A stretch of DNA of 64,000 bases, taken from the NCBI GenBank assembly GCA_024305745.1, contig JAHRBS010000004.1, positions 4,898,001-4,962,000 of the forward strand, in the 5' to 3' direction. The notes beneath the pieces were generated by a model. The model did not search any database. It worked only from the letters and a program-made list of their open reading frames with translations, and was not told the DNA's origin. Every line of letters begins with the position of its first letter. The stretch's first letter is position 1. This document shows, piece after piece, positions 32,736-41,778 of the stretch. This DNA is from Polyporus tsugae (lineage: Eukaryota; Basidiomycota; Agaricomycetes; Polyporales; Polyporaceae). Made by a program: the position numbers and the translations under genes.

Positions 32736-33336
32736 TGTTGTGGAAGGTTCCAGAATACTGTGGAAGATTCTGAAATAGGTTAGAAAATGCTAGAACAATC
32801 CAGTAGCATCAGCACCATATGGCAAGCACAAACAATAGCCAGAAATTGCTGGAAGGTTCTAGAACATTCTAGAAAGATCTGACCTATACTTACTAGTTCC
32901 GGAAGATTCCAAAAAGCTCTAGTATTGAGTAGGCTCTATATGTTCTTAATAAGTCAGGACAGGACTGTAGAGAAGCCACTAGAAAGCACTGGAATGTCAC
33001 TGAAGGCGCTGGAACATGCTAGAAGCTGACAGAACAATCTAGTAAACATGGAGGAGTTGCCAGACAAATCTGGCATGGACCAGAAAGGAACATGACTCAT
33101 AGTGACTCACATTAGTCACGTGACCTCCCAAATAACTCACTATGACTTGCTATGAGAAGTGCAGTGCCCGATCAGGAAGTTCATAGAAAGAGCCAGATGA
33201 TTCCAGTAACTTCTACCACATTCTGACACAGTTTGGAAAGAACCAGAAGATTCAGGACTTTGGATGAGTAATATAGCATATAGTAATTAGTCATGTACAA
33301 AGAACATTCTGGAAGGTTTTCAGAACAGTATATAAG
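32736..33336 (+). promoter_or_regulatory. Heat-shock-element array with TATA box
   Basis: An AT-rich stretch dense in alternating GAA/TTC pentamers. A perfect five-unit element spans 32852-32874 (GAAGGTTCTAGAACATTC, then TAGAA). Perfect three-unit elements lie at 32743-32755, 32897-32909 and 33302-33314. TATATAAG at 33329-33336 follows the last by about 15 bp. A palindromic GTCACGTGAC lies near 33115-33124. This is the layout of a heat-shock-factor-driven promoter reading rightward. No plus-strand ORF follows, so it may be part of a retrotransposon LTR; TGTTGTGG at 32736 would be a plausible LTR start, but no matching end or target duplication was found. Confidence 0.6.
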
Positions 33337-33998
33337 CTGGCCTGAAAACTGACCTAAGAAAATAGCCATCCAGTTTTAACAGCTAAATCAATCAAGTAAC
33401 TACCAGTGTGTAGCATCAAGCAACAAGTCTTGCAGCTGCTTACATAGTTGTTCTTGGGACTACAACAGTCTAGTTCCTCATCAATTGTGTAGTATATTAC
33501 TCTCTTCAAGTGGGAAAGAGTAATTTAGTCAGGCAGTGCATAGGACGGTTGAACTGCGCAGGATCAGACTCCTGGAAGTTTAATCAATCGTCAAGTAGAT
33601 AGGACGTGCTGATAACCAAGAGAGTTAGTCAGCATAGTCAAGGCAAGAGTGTCTCAGATAGACACATAAGTATAGAAGTTTGACTGCACTGTTGAACTAA
33701 GATATAGAGGAAACTCTGCCAGTTTAAGCAGTACATCTATTCAAATATAAAATATTGAAGTCTTGTAGACCTACAGAGAACAGGTCAGACTTCCAGTGCT
33801 AGAGCTAAAAGCATAAGGATATTTGTAGGCTGAAAAACCACAAAAGCACTTATAACTGTGATTCTCCAGAACTCGACGAGGTCACTTTCGGGAAACCTGG
33901 AAAACCCATACACCTTGTGGTAGTGTTTCTTGGTATAACGTGAGACTGAGTCACCCCTCAACAAAATATAAACAAATATTGCTAAATAAATCTTCTCA
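33337..33998. other. AT-rich leader-like DNA without a gene
   Basis: Lies downstream of the heat-shock array. It is rich in short repeats of AGTC/TAGT type and has no ORF. It is probably a transcribed leader of an old element, or spacer inside the pogo-like transposon. Confidence 0.35.
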
Positions 33999-36703
33999 CT
34001 ACCAAACTCCGAGAAGTACGACACCGCGTGTCTGGAAAAGACCGGCGTATTGTGGGTCCTGCTTCTTGGCAGGCTCTTTCTCGAAATGCTCGAGAATGGC
34101 TGTGCGAAGGTCTTCACATTTTGTCTTGTCCGCTGGCACCGTGATCTTAAGCGCGGCGACGATGTCAAGGAGATCGTCCTTGGTCTTGTATCTCAAGGCA
34201 CCGGTGAATGTCCTCACTTCGTCCTGATTCCTGCGCTGTTCTTCTTGTGCTATTAGCTGTGCTGTATGCCACGCAAGAGTGTCTTGCTTCTCTTTCGCTG
34301 CAGTTTCTCGCTGGGCCGACTGCACATCCCATGCGGCCTTGCCGGCACCTGAAGTGAAGCACCGTGAGGTCGTAACAAGGGTGAGTGTCTTTCCCTTTCC
34401 CTTGCGGGACTCCTTTGCATTGTACTTCGACTGCAGAGCATCCATCTGAAGTGCTGCCATCTGGCAGTGGAAGCTGAAGCCATCCTGTTGCTCGCAGAGC
34501 TCGGTGTTTTCCTCCTGGAGCACTCGGGTGGCTCGAGTGAGGGCGGCAATGCGCATGGTGGGTGGAAGGCTGGCGTTGAGTCCTTGAGCGACGTCCGGAG
34601 ACGCTGAGGAGGCACGGTAACACGTGAGGGGAGGTGTTGGAGGGAGTGTGGCTGCAGGATGGTCTGATTGAGTTGACCGTCCGCTACTTCGTGAAGGTGC
34701 GTCTTGAGTTTGAACAGACATGCTCGCTTCTGCGTCTCTGGTTGGATGCTGTCTGGCGTGGGGAGGATATGATGGCAGGATGGGGCGGGTCTCGATAGCC
34801 TGGTTCACAAGCTCTTCGTCCATCTCATAGTCCCACCCCTTGTCCTCACTGGGGATGTTCGATCCGACCTCAGTATCGACGTCCCATGTGTCCTCAGGGC
34901 CATTGAAGATGGAATCGAGGTCGCCGATGTTGTCAACGTTGGCCTCTGGTTTGGATGTGCTGGTAGATGGTATAGCGGGGTGCGAGGCGGTTGCCAGTGG
35001 GCCAGACTGAGGGGCAGGTGGCATGCAGGGTCTGTCGGTGGACCTGCCGGCTGGCGGACTGCCCTTGGCAGGGGTTGGTGGCAGTTGAGATAGGCGTGTG
35101 AATGGAAATGATGGTGGAAAATGCATGGACGTGGAGGTGTTCGCACTCGGGGCAAACTCGTCATCACAGAAGATGTCAGGGTTGAGCGGCCAGATGCCAC
35201 ATTTCTTCCAAGCTGCGAGGACAATGCGCGGGGTGATGGACTTCTGCCAGACGTCCATGTACTCCTTCACAATATCAATCTTTGCCATCTCCACTTCCTC
35301 GTTGTCCATGAGGTCATCACACCGCTCTTGCCATGCGTGCTGCAACGGACCAAAGATGCCGACATCGAGGGGTTGGGTCTTATGTGTCATGTAAGGGATC
35401 AGGCAGAACAAATGAATGTCTTTGTCGATTGTGATTCTGACCATTATGTCAGTCGTGTGTAAGCTGTGCCCATCATAGATAAGGAGGAGTGGGTCCCCAG
35501 TGCTATTTCAAGCCATCGCCTAAGGGATAAATGACTTCTGAAACCACTCCGTGCACAGAAAGTCGTCCGTCCACCCATTCAGCAACATCGTGATGCTGAT
35601 TGACATGCGTCAGTGTAGGCACCTGGCACGTCCTGCTGCGCAATGTACCATATCTCGGGATCGACGTCAAACCATTCCTTATGGAACTCCTTCCCTGAAA
35701 AGATAAAGCCCGGCTTCAGAATCTCGCCATCTGCCAAGACGCACTCGATGACCGTCACGAGCTCAAGATTGGGGCTACGCAGCTTGTATTTCGGATACTG
35801 GGAGTGTGGAATGAGGTAACGTAGCTGCTTTGTCTTCCTCCCACCCCGCTGAATCCCCTTCTCATCCATGTTGTAGATATTGCTCCATGGAATCTTGTGC
35901 TCCTCGATGATCTGCTTCAAGAGCACGAAGTGGTGTTGGATTGCAGGCTTGTTGAAAGCATGCGCCCTCTTTGGATCCAGACCTGATGGTTTTCCCCGAC
36001 GGACGCCAGGGCACTGTTTCAAGAACCCAACAAGCCATTTGCGAGACGGTCGCCGGCTTCGATCGAGGATCTTCTGGACCTTCTTGGTGACCGTGCGCTT
36101 GCTGAGCAGATGTCTGATGTCGCTCAGATGGACAATCCAGTCCACGAGGGCCGTCTCTTGACCATGGGTGAGCAGCTGTTGCCTCTCATGTGTGCGACGG
36201 GGTGACTGAGAAAGGCCTAGCCATCTTCGCCGCAGCGTGTTGTAAGAGACCTGGAATGACTTTGCAACCGCCTTTACCTCGATAGGAGAATCAGCAGCAG
36301 AGAGTTCCCGGAGATAAGCAAGAGCCTTAGAATAGCCAGCCTCAATGTTCTCGGCCATCTTCTTCTTCATCTGGGCCATGAGCGGGTGGCCCTGGGACGA
36401 AGGCGGCTGAAGCGCACCAGCGGTTGGACGTCCTCTGGCCTTGTAAGTTGCTGTGGGGAGTGCGGATTGTGCCGACGTTGGCAGCCCGTACTTTGAAGCA
36501 CCAACGCGCCACCGACGTGCACTGTGGCTGATTGTCACGCTCGTTCTCCGTCCACCACCACATTCTTCACCTAAGCCCTGTCTCGTCCAGGAAAAATGTC
36601 GGAGGTTGTGAAATAGAATGCTTGAATGGTCATGAGGCCTCAATAGCATTTTCGAGACTGGCGGGGGATATGGGACTTCAGCCGAGGAGGAGCGCCCTCT
36701 CAT
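33999..36703 (-). pseudogene. pogo/Fot1-type DDE transposase, broken
   Basis: Two minus-strand frames together make one transposase. The 5' frame (36703-35579) has a Pro/Ser-rich leader, a helix-turn-helix region (ALAYLRELSAADSPIEVKAV, SYNTLRRRWLG), a CENP-B-type second DNA-binding domain (ETALVDWIVHLSDIRHLLSK, WLVGFLKQCPGVRRGK) and the first catalytic Asp in SNIYNMDEKGIQRGG. The 3' frame (from 35444) has FCLIPYMTHKTQPLDVGIFG and a long tail. Between them the frame shifts near 35590-35615. The stretch NGWTDDFLCTEWFQKSFIP is followed by TAG at 35520-35522 and TGA at 35508-35510, just before the second catalytic Asp in LLLIYDGHSLHTT. With one frameshift and two stops it cannot make a full enzyme. 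The likely true start is near MAQMKKKMAENIEAG (about 36379). Confidence 0.82.
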
Positions 36704-36898
36704 TTGGGCTCTTGTTTCCTCGGTTTTGAAACCAGTTCAGCTTGTAGGCTCACCAAACTCTAGAAGGATCTTTATTCATATATGTGATACATTGTCATAA
36801 AATATGGAATGTGTGTGGTCAGCGGTTTCGGAGATATTGAGGGAAAAGTGTCGAAATTGCAACTCTGTTGCGATTGCAACACTGGTTCCGTGATAGTA

Positions 36899-38240
36899 TC
36901 TCCTTCCCCCCCACGCTTTTTGCTTGCTGTCTGCTGTCTCGCATTCCCATTCTGATCGCACTATCACTGTTTTCGTCTCTCCCCTTCTCTCACTTAGTCC
37001 TACTCGCTAATCCTCATTCCTCCTCGTGCCTACGTACTCTTGCTGCATGTATGCACCATTGTTATAGACGGAATGCCATACTTTTGTCATTCCACAGCTG
37101 GCGTGTGTTTGCGTGTGTGTAACTGACCGTACCTAAATTACAATGATGGTGCATGGGACTGTTCCAGCATGGCCATCCTGTCCCTAACAACATCACTGTT
37201 TTGGCGTGGATCTTACAGGGGATTGCAAGAGGATTGCAATGTATTGTAATGTCATTTTATGCGATGTAATAATTGTGAACTCCCAATCTATCATAGTTAC
37301 ACTATGACGAGGTGGGGCTAGTTGCAAGTTGGTTGTAAGATATGAGTAAGTCAATGGCAATGAACACCATGATGCCATCAGGTTGCAAGGTGCGCAAGGA
37401 TGACAGACAATCCAAGCATTCCATTGTTCTAGAATTTATTCCAGGCTGATTGCAAACATCCGACTTGATAGAAATTGTGCCAAAATATGTATATTGTAGT
37501 AGCTACCAACAATGGGCCATACATGAGAGAGAAGCGGTATCTACATAGTACAGGTACTAGTAAGCAACCGGGAGCTCGCAATGGAGGCTGTATGGTGACA
37601 ATGGCGGTGACGGTGACGGCAACGATGACACCGTCCATCAGTGATGGGGACCAGGGGAGCTCCGGAGACAGGAGGGCAACACGACGAGGAGAGTCAGATG
37701 CCGCCAGCGAGCCAGCATCCAGAGGAGTATCGTAGACAATCGTGAGAGCCTGAGCCGCACCGCAGAGAACGGAGACGCACCCGAGAGAAGCCAAGGACGC
37801 AGCCAACCCCAGTGTTTCCCAAGACACTGAGCACCGGCTTGGTACAGTATGCGGGACGTACCTTGGAGGCCTTGCATGCAGTGGTGTCATGGCACAAATG
37901 AGGGAAGAATTGAGGGAGGACTTACCGTATTCCTGATCGACGGCGGTGGGGTTGAAGTAAGGGAGAGAAATAACGAGTGAAGCGGAGGGGAGGTTTTTAA
38001 GGGAGCACAATTGAAACCCCGGCGACGTGCTGTACAGTTCATGATGGAAGGCTCCAGCAGTTTGATGTGATGGGAGGTGTACTTGCCAGAGCGTCGCAAG
38101 AGAACGCAAGATAGTAAGCAGATACAAGAGGCTTGGGAGGAGGTCGCAAGCTGGTGGCAAGGCGGTTGCAAGCGCCCCCATCATCTCAGCCGGTTGCGAC
38201 CGGCCCAAGGATTCCGGCCGACTTACATTGCGTTATAATC
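36899..38240. other. Right part of the mobile-element nest, TTGCAAG-rich
   Basis: TTGCAAG, CGCAAG and GGCAAG motifs cluster at both ends (37210-37410 and 38090-38175), which resembles subterminal repeats of a DNA transposon. A 259-codon minus-strand frame (38208-37429) fills the middle but has the composition of non-coding DNA, with TTAAAAA and GTAAGTCC signals inside it, and no recognisable motif. The right terminus of the Plavaka element should be in or near this block. Confidence 0.3.
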
Positions 38241-38759
38241 AATATAAAATCATTGTTGGCACAGTAAGCTGATTATTAACAGCGGGATTATTACCTGCCT
38301 TGCCACTTTGCCGCCGTTTTGGTGATGAAATGGGCACACATTCTCATTCCGACACTGACATTCTTCAAGCCCTGGTCATGAGCGCTGGGAGACATTCTCA
38401 CTGATGGTATTGTTGTCCGCGAGAACCGGCACGGGTCAGTCAGGAGACCCGCGTTGTATGGTGCACACTTGTCGAACGTCGCGGCGAAGGTGATAGGCCC
38501 TTATCGTCCTTCGCGGCAGATATGGTAAGGTATGGTCGGAGGTCGCGGCGCTTATGGTCAGGATTGACCAGACCTCACGACAACTATGGTAATTAAAGTG
38601 CTGGCCACAGCAGATGCTTTCTCCCCGTATATCGTAATGTATTTACCATGTCCTACGAACATTATCAGTCCGGCAAATTGTGTTCTTGGACGGTCTTATT
38701 ATCTGCGCTTTTGCTGATGTATGCCTCGGTGGCGCGTAGCACGAGACTCGCTAAACGAC
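38241..38759. other. Intergenic region with short palindromes
   Basis: AT-rich at first, then several short self-complementary motifs around TATGGT/CGCGGC (38480-38590). No gene is seen. Confidence 0.35.
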
Positions 38760-38845
38760 TGGTGGCACGACGGTGCCCGCGCGAAGCCTGAGCCGAATAG
38801 TGCAATGCTCGAGTCGTTCGCATATCCCCAGGCCGAATAGGAAAT
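38760..38845 (-). pseudogene. Short relic of the F-box gene 3' end
   Basis: GGTGCCCGCGCGAAGCCTG and TTCGCATATCCCCAGGCCG match the relic at 14365-14455 and, more distantly, the intact F-box gene 3' end. It shows that the duplicated block upstream of ISG12-like copies B and D includes this fragment. Confidence 0.45.
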
Positions 38846-38929
38846 TGTCCACTGGCAGTGGGCTGGGCGCCCTCCGAGTATTGTAAGTATCTCTACAGCC
38901 AACATTGCGCGCACGCTGGCTGTGATTCA

Positions 38930-39165
38930 CTTCGCAATGAGTAATTTTCTAGCTGGAACAAGACCAAATGGGAGACTGGATGACTATCCGGGTGTGTACG
39001 TTGCGGCATGCCCGTCGTGCCTGCCGCCGCCGACATCGGAATAAGGTTCGTGGGGAAAGAAGACGGGCGTGCGTGCTGCGGTAGACGAAGAACCGAAAGC
39101 TTGAGCATTAGTCCTCACGCACCATTCTGAGAAGGGATGGAGCGAGGGATATATAACCGTTAGCC
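38930..39165 (+). promoter_or_regulatory. Duplicated promoter block with TATA box before ISG12-like copy D
   Basis: Matches 14510-14740 at high identity, including the terminal GGGATATATAACCGTTAGCC (TATA about 39148-39155). The ATG of copy D lies about 90 bp downstream. Confidence 0.65.
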
Positions 39166-39239
39166 CCCCGCCCTCGTTGCCTCCGGATCCATCACCATCC
39201 TTAACTCGTCCGAGCACCCCTCCATCTCCAAGCACAAGC

Positions 39240-39583
39240 ATGTTCGGATTCATTCTATCTTGGCTGGGCTTCACGGCGGCCGGAGTTGTTAAAGGTATCA
39301 TACCGCTAAAGAATATACATCAGCTGCCAAGAGTTCTAACCGTCTCATAGGGTCGATAGCAGCCTGGGCTCAAAGCTTCTTCTATGGGGCGTTCACCACC
39401 GGAGTTTTCTCCATGTTGCAGTCCGCAGGAGCAACGGGCCTCGGACTCGGATTAGGCCTCTGGATTCCAATGCTAGTAATCGGCGTGACAAGGTGCAGTA
39501 TTCCACAGCATTTCATGGAACCGATGGCGGCTCATCCAGCATCAACGATGCACAGTTTGCTGTACTGGTACTTCAGGGCGTAA
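39240..39583 (+). CDS. Small ISG12/IFI6-16-like hydrophobic protein, copy D
   Basis: Exon 1 encodes MFGFILSWLGFTAAGVVK and is followed by a GTATCATACC...CATAG intron. Exon 2 encodes GSIAAWAQSFFYGAFTTG, FSMLQSAGATGLGLGLGLW and IPMLVIGVTR, then reads through to TAA at 39581-39583. It is the closest paralogue of copy B, with the same intron position and promoter, but it retains the Gly/Leu-rich segment that copy B loses at a stop codon. GTGCAG after GTGACAAG (about 39492) could be a splice donor, so the last 30 residues are uncertain. The family signature (GFTAAG, GSIAA..QS, LQSAGATG) is the interferon-induced 6-16/ISG12 pattern; the cellular role in fungi is not known to me. Confidence 0.6.
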
Positions 39584-40351
39584 TCCGCGCAAAATCGTCT
39601 TTTATGTGTACTACATATACGCATCATGCTGTACGGTCATGTGGTATACGACAATGAGTTCGCGTGTCCACGTACGGTAGTCCGAGCCTCACCAAGCAAT
39701 CATGGGCAGGGCCGGTCCGCCCGCAAAGTCAAACACCGCGATCTGTGAGTTCTTCGCGTATCCGGCTCCGCAGAGCCGCCCGATCGTCGCGTCCCACCGG
39801 CAGCGATGGCAGACACGTCGCCGAGGTCCTCCGGCGCGATGTCGAACCGGTGGCTCACGCGGATGCGGCTCGTGTCTTCGACTCGGAGGATGTCCGACTG
39901 GCCCTCAAGTTCGTCTCCCGGATCCCGCTCTGTCCACGTCATGCCCTCGAGCGTTATCTCATCCTCGTCCTCGCCATCCTCGTCGTCAACCGCGTCCTCC
40001 ATATCAGCAACAATATTCTCTCCCTGTAGCTGCCCATCGGCCCTCGCCAACCGAATCGTCCGAGGCTCTCCAGAGTCGTCGCTTCCAGGCTGTCTCGACC
40101 ACATCGTCCACCGAGACAGCACGTATGCGCCTCTAGATCTGCGTCGGGCACACGGATGCACTAGGGGAACATCGTATTGAGCACGAGCCCGTAAGTACGA
40201 GCGCGCCGCGAGCTCGAGGACTATCGTGATAGGGGGAGGTTGAGCGCGCTCATCTGGGTGCATGCTCGCATCCTCGAGAGCAGCCGCGCCGGCACTGGGG
40301 GTGGGTCGCAATCCAGACGCGCTTCCGGAGGTACCATTTCTGCACCACGCC

Positions 40352-40378
40352 GGGGGGGGGGGGGGGCGGGGGGGGGGG
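40352..40378 (+). repeat. Long G-run (26 G with one C)
   Basis: Fifteen G, one C, then eleven G inside the decayed F-box copy. It could form a G-quadruplex. It could also be an assembly-sensitive homopolymer. Confidence 0.85.
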
Positions 40379-40640
40379 TCAGGCCTCAGGCCTCAGGGCC
40401 GACTGGGCGCTTCGTACGGTCAGCGCTGCGTGATGGAGGGGGTTGGTCGTCGCCTGCATAGCGGGGTGAGGGGGAGCTGGCGTTGACAGTGGAGGAGGGC
40501 GAATACCATGGTTACGCGGAGCTGCCACGGGCCAGATTAAAAGTCAGTGACTGTGGGTTGGGGAGAGACGTGCCTCGAGAACCAGCTAACGCGATACGAA
40601 GGCGAGTCTGAATCGTGAGCAGGAACTTCGGCTGGCAGTA

Positions 40641-41210
40641 CAGTAGACACCCTCTTAACGCATACTTCTCATAACGCATAACCCCTTATAACGCATGGCT
40701 CGAGGCCTTTCCCGACTTGGGGAAGGGGGGAAAACGCATAATCCCCTGATAACGCATACGCATACCCCTTCGGGCCGGGATAAAGGCATACCTGGACGTT
40801 ATGTAATTTCAATTGTTGGGCACATACGGTGCTGCGGTTGAATAAAATTGTTCCTTAATCCCCTGTCGCTCCTCCCTATGGCCCCGAAAGCGATCGAAAT
40901 CCTCAAAAGAGGGCTTAAGGTCCTAGAAGCCACTTTTGCATTGCGAAAATCTCAACTCCTTGCTCGTCGCGCCGAGAACAAATCGATTATGGTCCCTACT
41001 GAAATCACTGACTTCTTTGCACGTACTAGATAGACTAGTCTAGTTAGACCACCTATGTACGAACGACTCCACCACATGGTGGGCGCCTATAATCAGAAGT
41101 CTCGTCCCTTGGTGGGCGCCTAATATCGACGCCTCCCATAACCCATGACCCCTAATAACACATACCACGGACCCCTTCCCGAGGGGTATGCGTTAAGAGG
41201 GTGTCTACTG
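40641..41210 (+). mobile_element. 570 bp pogo-type miniature element with perfect 25 bp inverted repeats
   Basis: CAGTAGACACCCTCTTAACG... at 40641-40665 is exactly complementary to 41186-41210, and TA flanks each side (40639-40640, 41211-41212). CAGT ends and a TA duplication are the pogo/Fot1 hallmark. Inside are several ATAACGCATA repeats next to each end and the remnant of a transposase 3' end (40848-41033). The flanks rejoin as one F-box relic, which proves insertion into it. The inverted repeats differ from those of the 5.9 kb element, so its mobilising transposase is a different, absent one. Confidence 0.9.
40848..41033 (+). pseudogene. Transposase C-terminal remnant with PIP-box-like motif
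   Basis: A 61-codon frame contains AIEILKRGLKVLEATFALRK, LLARRAENKSI and PTEITDFFARTR, ending TAG. The PTEITDFF stretch fits the spacing of a PCNA-interacting PIP box (QxxIxxFF) with Pro in place of Gln. PCNA binding through a C-terminal PIP box is known for pogo transposases. This frame therefore looks like the last part of the parent element's transposase, left after internal deletion, although independent translation cannot be ruled out. Confidence 0.5.
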
Positions 41211-41460
41211 TACTGTTACATCGGAATTACGACATCGTGCACCCGATGCCGCGGTCGAGATTCTTGAACTTGAAGTTGTCGACGACGCGGCGTGAGTGCT
41301 TCAGTAGCGCGACAAATGGCGTGCTGGCCGCGGTCCTCAGACTCGGAGTCGAGGCGGCGGAGCAGACGCGCAAGGACCGGCAAACGCCGCCAATTCGAAC
41401 TTACGCTGAGTCTTGGCCAACTGTCTTGGCTGAGTCGGGTGACTCGAACGTTCAACTACT

Positions 41461-41778
41461 ACAGTAGTAGTACTCGTCTGGCAGCCTCCTTCAAGTTCCA
41501 ATGCTCACACGTTCGACTCCATCTCAAAGACCTCCTTGCCGTGGAAGAGGTGCAATCGGAGTGTTCGGTCAAGTCCCTTCTGCGCTCCTCTGTCTCAGTT
41601 CGCGATGTCGGCATCCCAGCTAGAATCGCCGACTCGGACGCGTCGATGGGATGGAGGATTGGTGAGTCCTGCTACTTAACCAAGTTCCCGGTCATGACGT
41701 CAGCCCGGCGAGCATCATTACAAGTTAGGGGTTCACGCTCAGGGTTTACGTTCAATGTTGACTCTCCCTCAGACCACC
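41461..41778. other. Short intergenic region before the P-loop NTPase gene
   Basis: No frame is supported. It should hold the NTPase promoter; a pyrimidine-rich CTCTCCCTCAGACCACC leader directly precedes its ATG. Confidence 0.4.

Larger units (their letters stand above)
30994..36896 (-). mobile_element. pogo/Fot1-like DNA transposon, 5.9 kb, inactive
   Basis: A 24 bp terminal inverted repeat (CTATCACGGAACCAGTGTTG... at 30994-31017, complement at 36873-36896) is flanked on both sides by TA (30992-30993 and 36897-36898), the target duplication typical of Tc1/mariner-pogo elements. The interior holds a broken DDE_1 transposase (-), an unknown ORF (+) and a promoter-like block rich in heat-shock elements. 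About 3 kb between the left repeat and the transposase 3' end is not needed for a simple pogo element, so cargo or nested insertions are likely. The element lies about 140 bp after the DUF6698-like stop codon, so the insertion is probably in its 3' flank. Confidence 0.7.
39695..41460 (-). pseudogene. Decayed F-box gene copy, split by a miniature transposon
   Basis: The plus strand follows the reverse of the intact gene at 48393-50736. It starts at CCCGCAAAGTCAAACACCGC, continues through TCTGTGAGTTCTTCGCGTAT and GGTGGCTCACGCGGATGCGG, loses most of the acidic region, resumes near 40200-40520 (GAATACCATGGTTACGCGGA matches the 49530 region), is interrupted by the 570 bp element at 40641-41210, and resumes with CATCGTGCACCCGATGCCG up to about 41460. 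Many indels remove the frame. It follows ISG12-like copy D convergently, as the smaller relic follows copy B. Confidence 0.75.

Noticed and set aside
32763..32774. A further three-unit heat-shock element next to the first
   Set aside because: The spacing between TTC and the last GAA is one base and not two, so it is imperfect and was not counted.
32736..33774. Solo LTR with TGTTGTGG start and CCTACA end
   Set aside because: No 5 bp target duplication fits these ends, so only a promoter-like block is claimed.
35590..35625. Very short intron to restore the pogo transposase frame
   Set aside because: It would be under 40 bp and no donor/acceptor pair gives the needed phase; a frameshift is simpler.
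37429..38208. 259-codon minus-strand frame in the nest
   Set aside because: Contains promoter-like and splice-like signals and repeat termini; no motif. Treated as transposon spacer.
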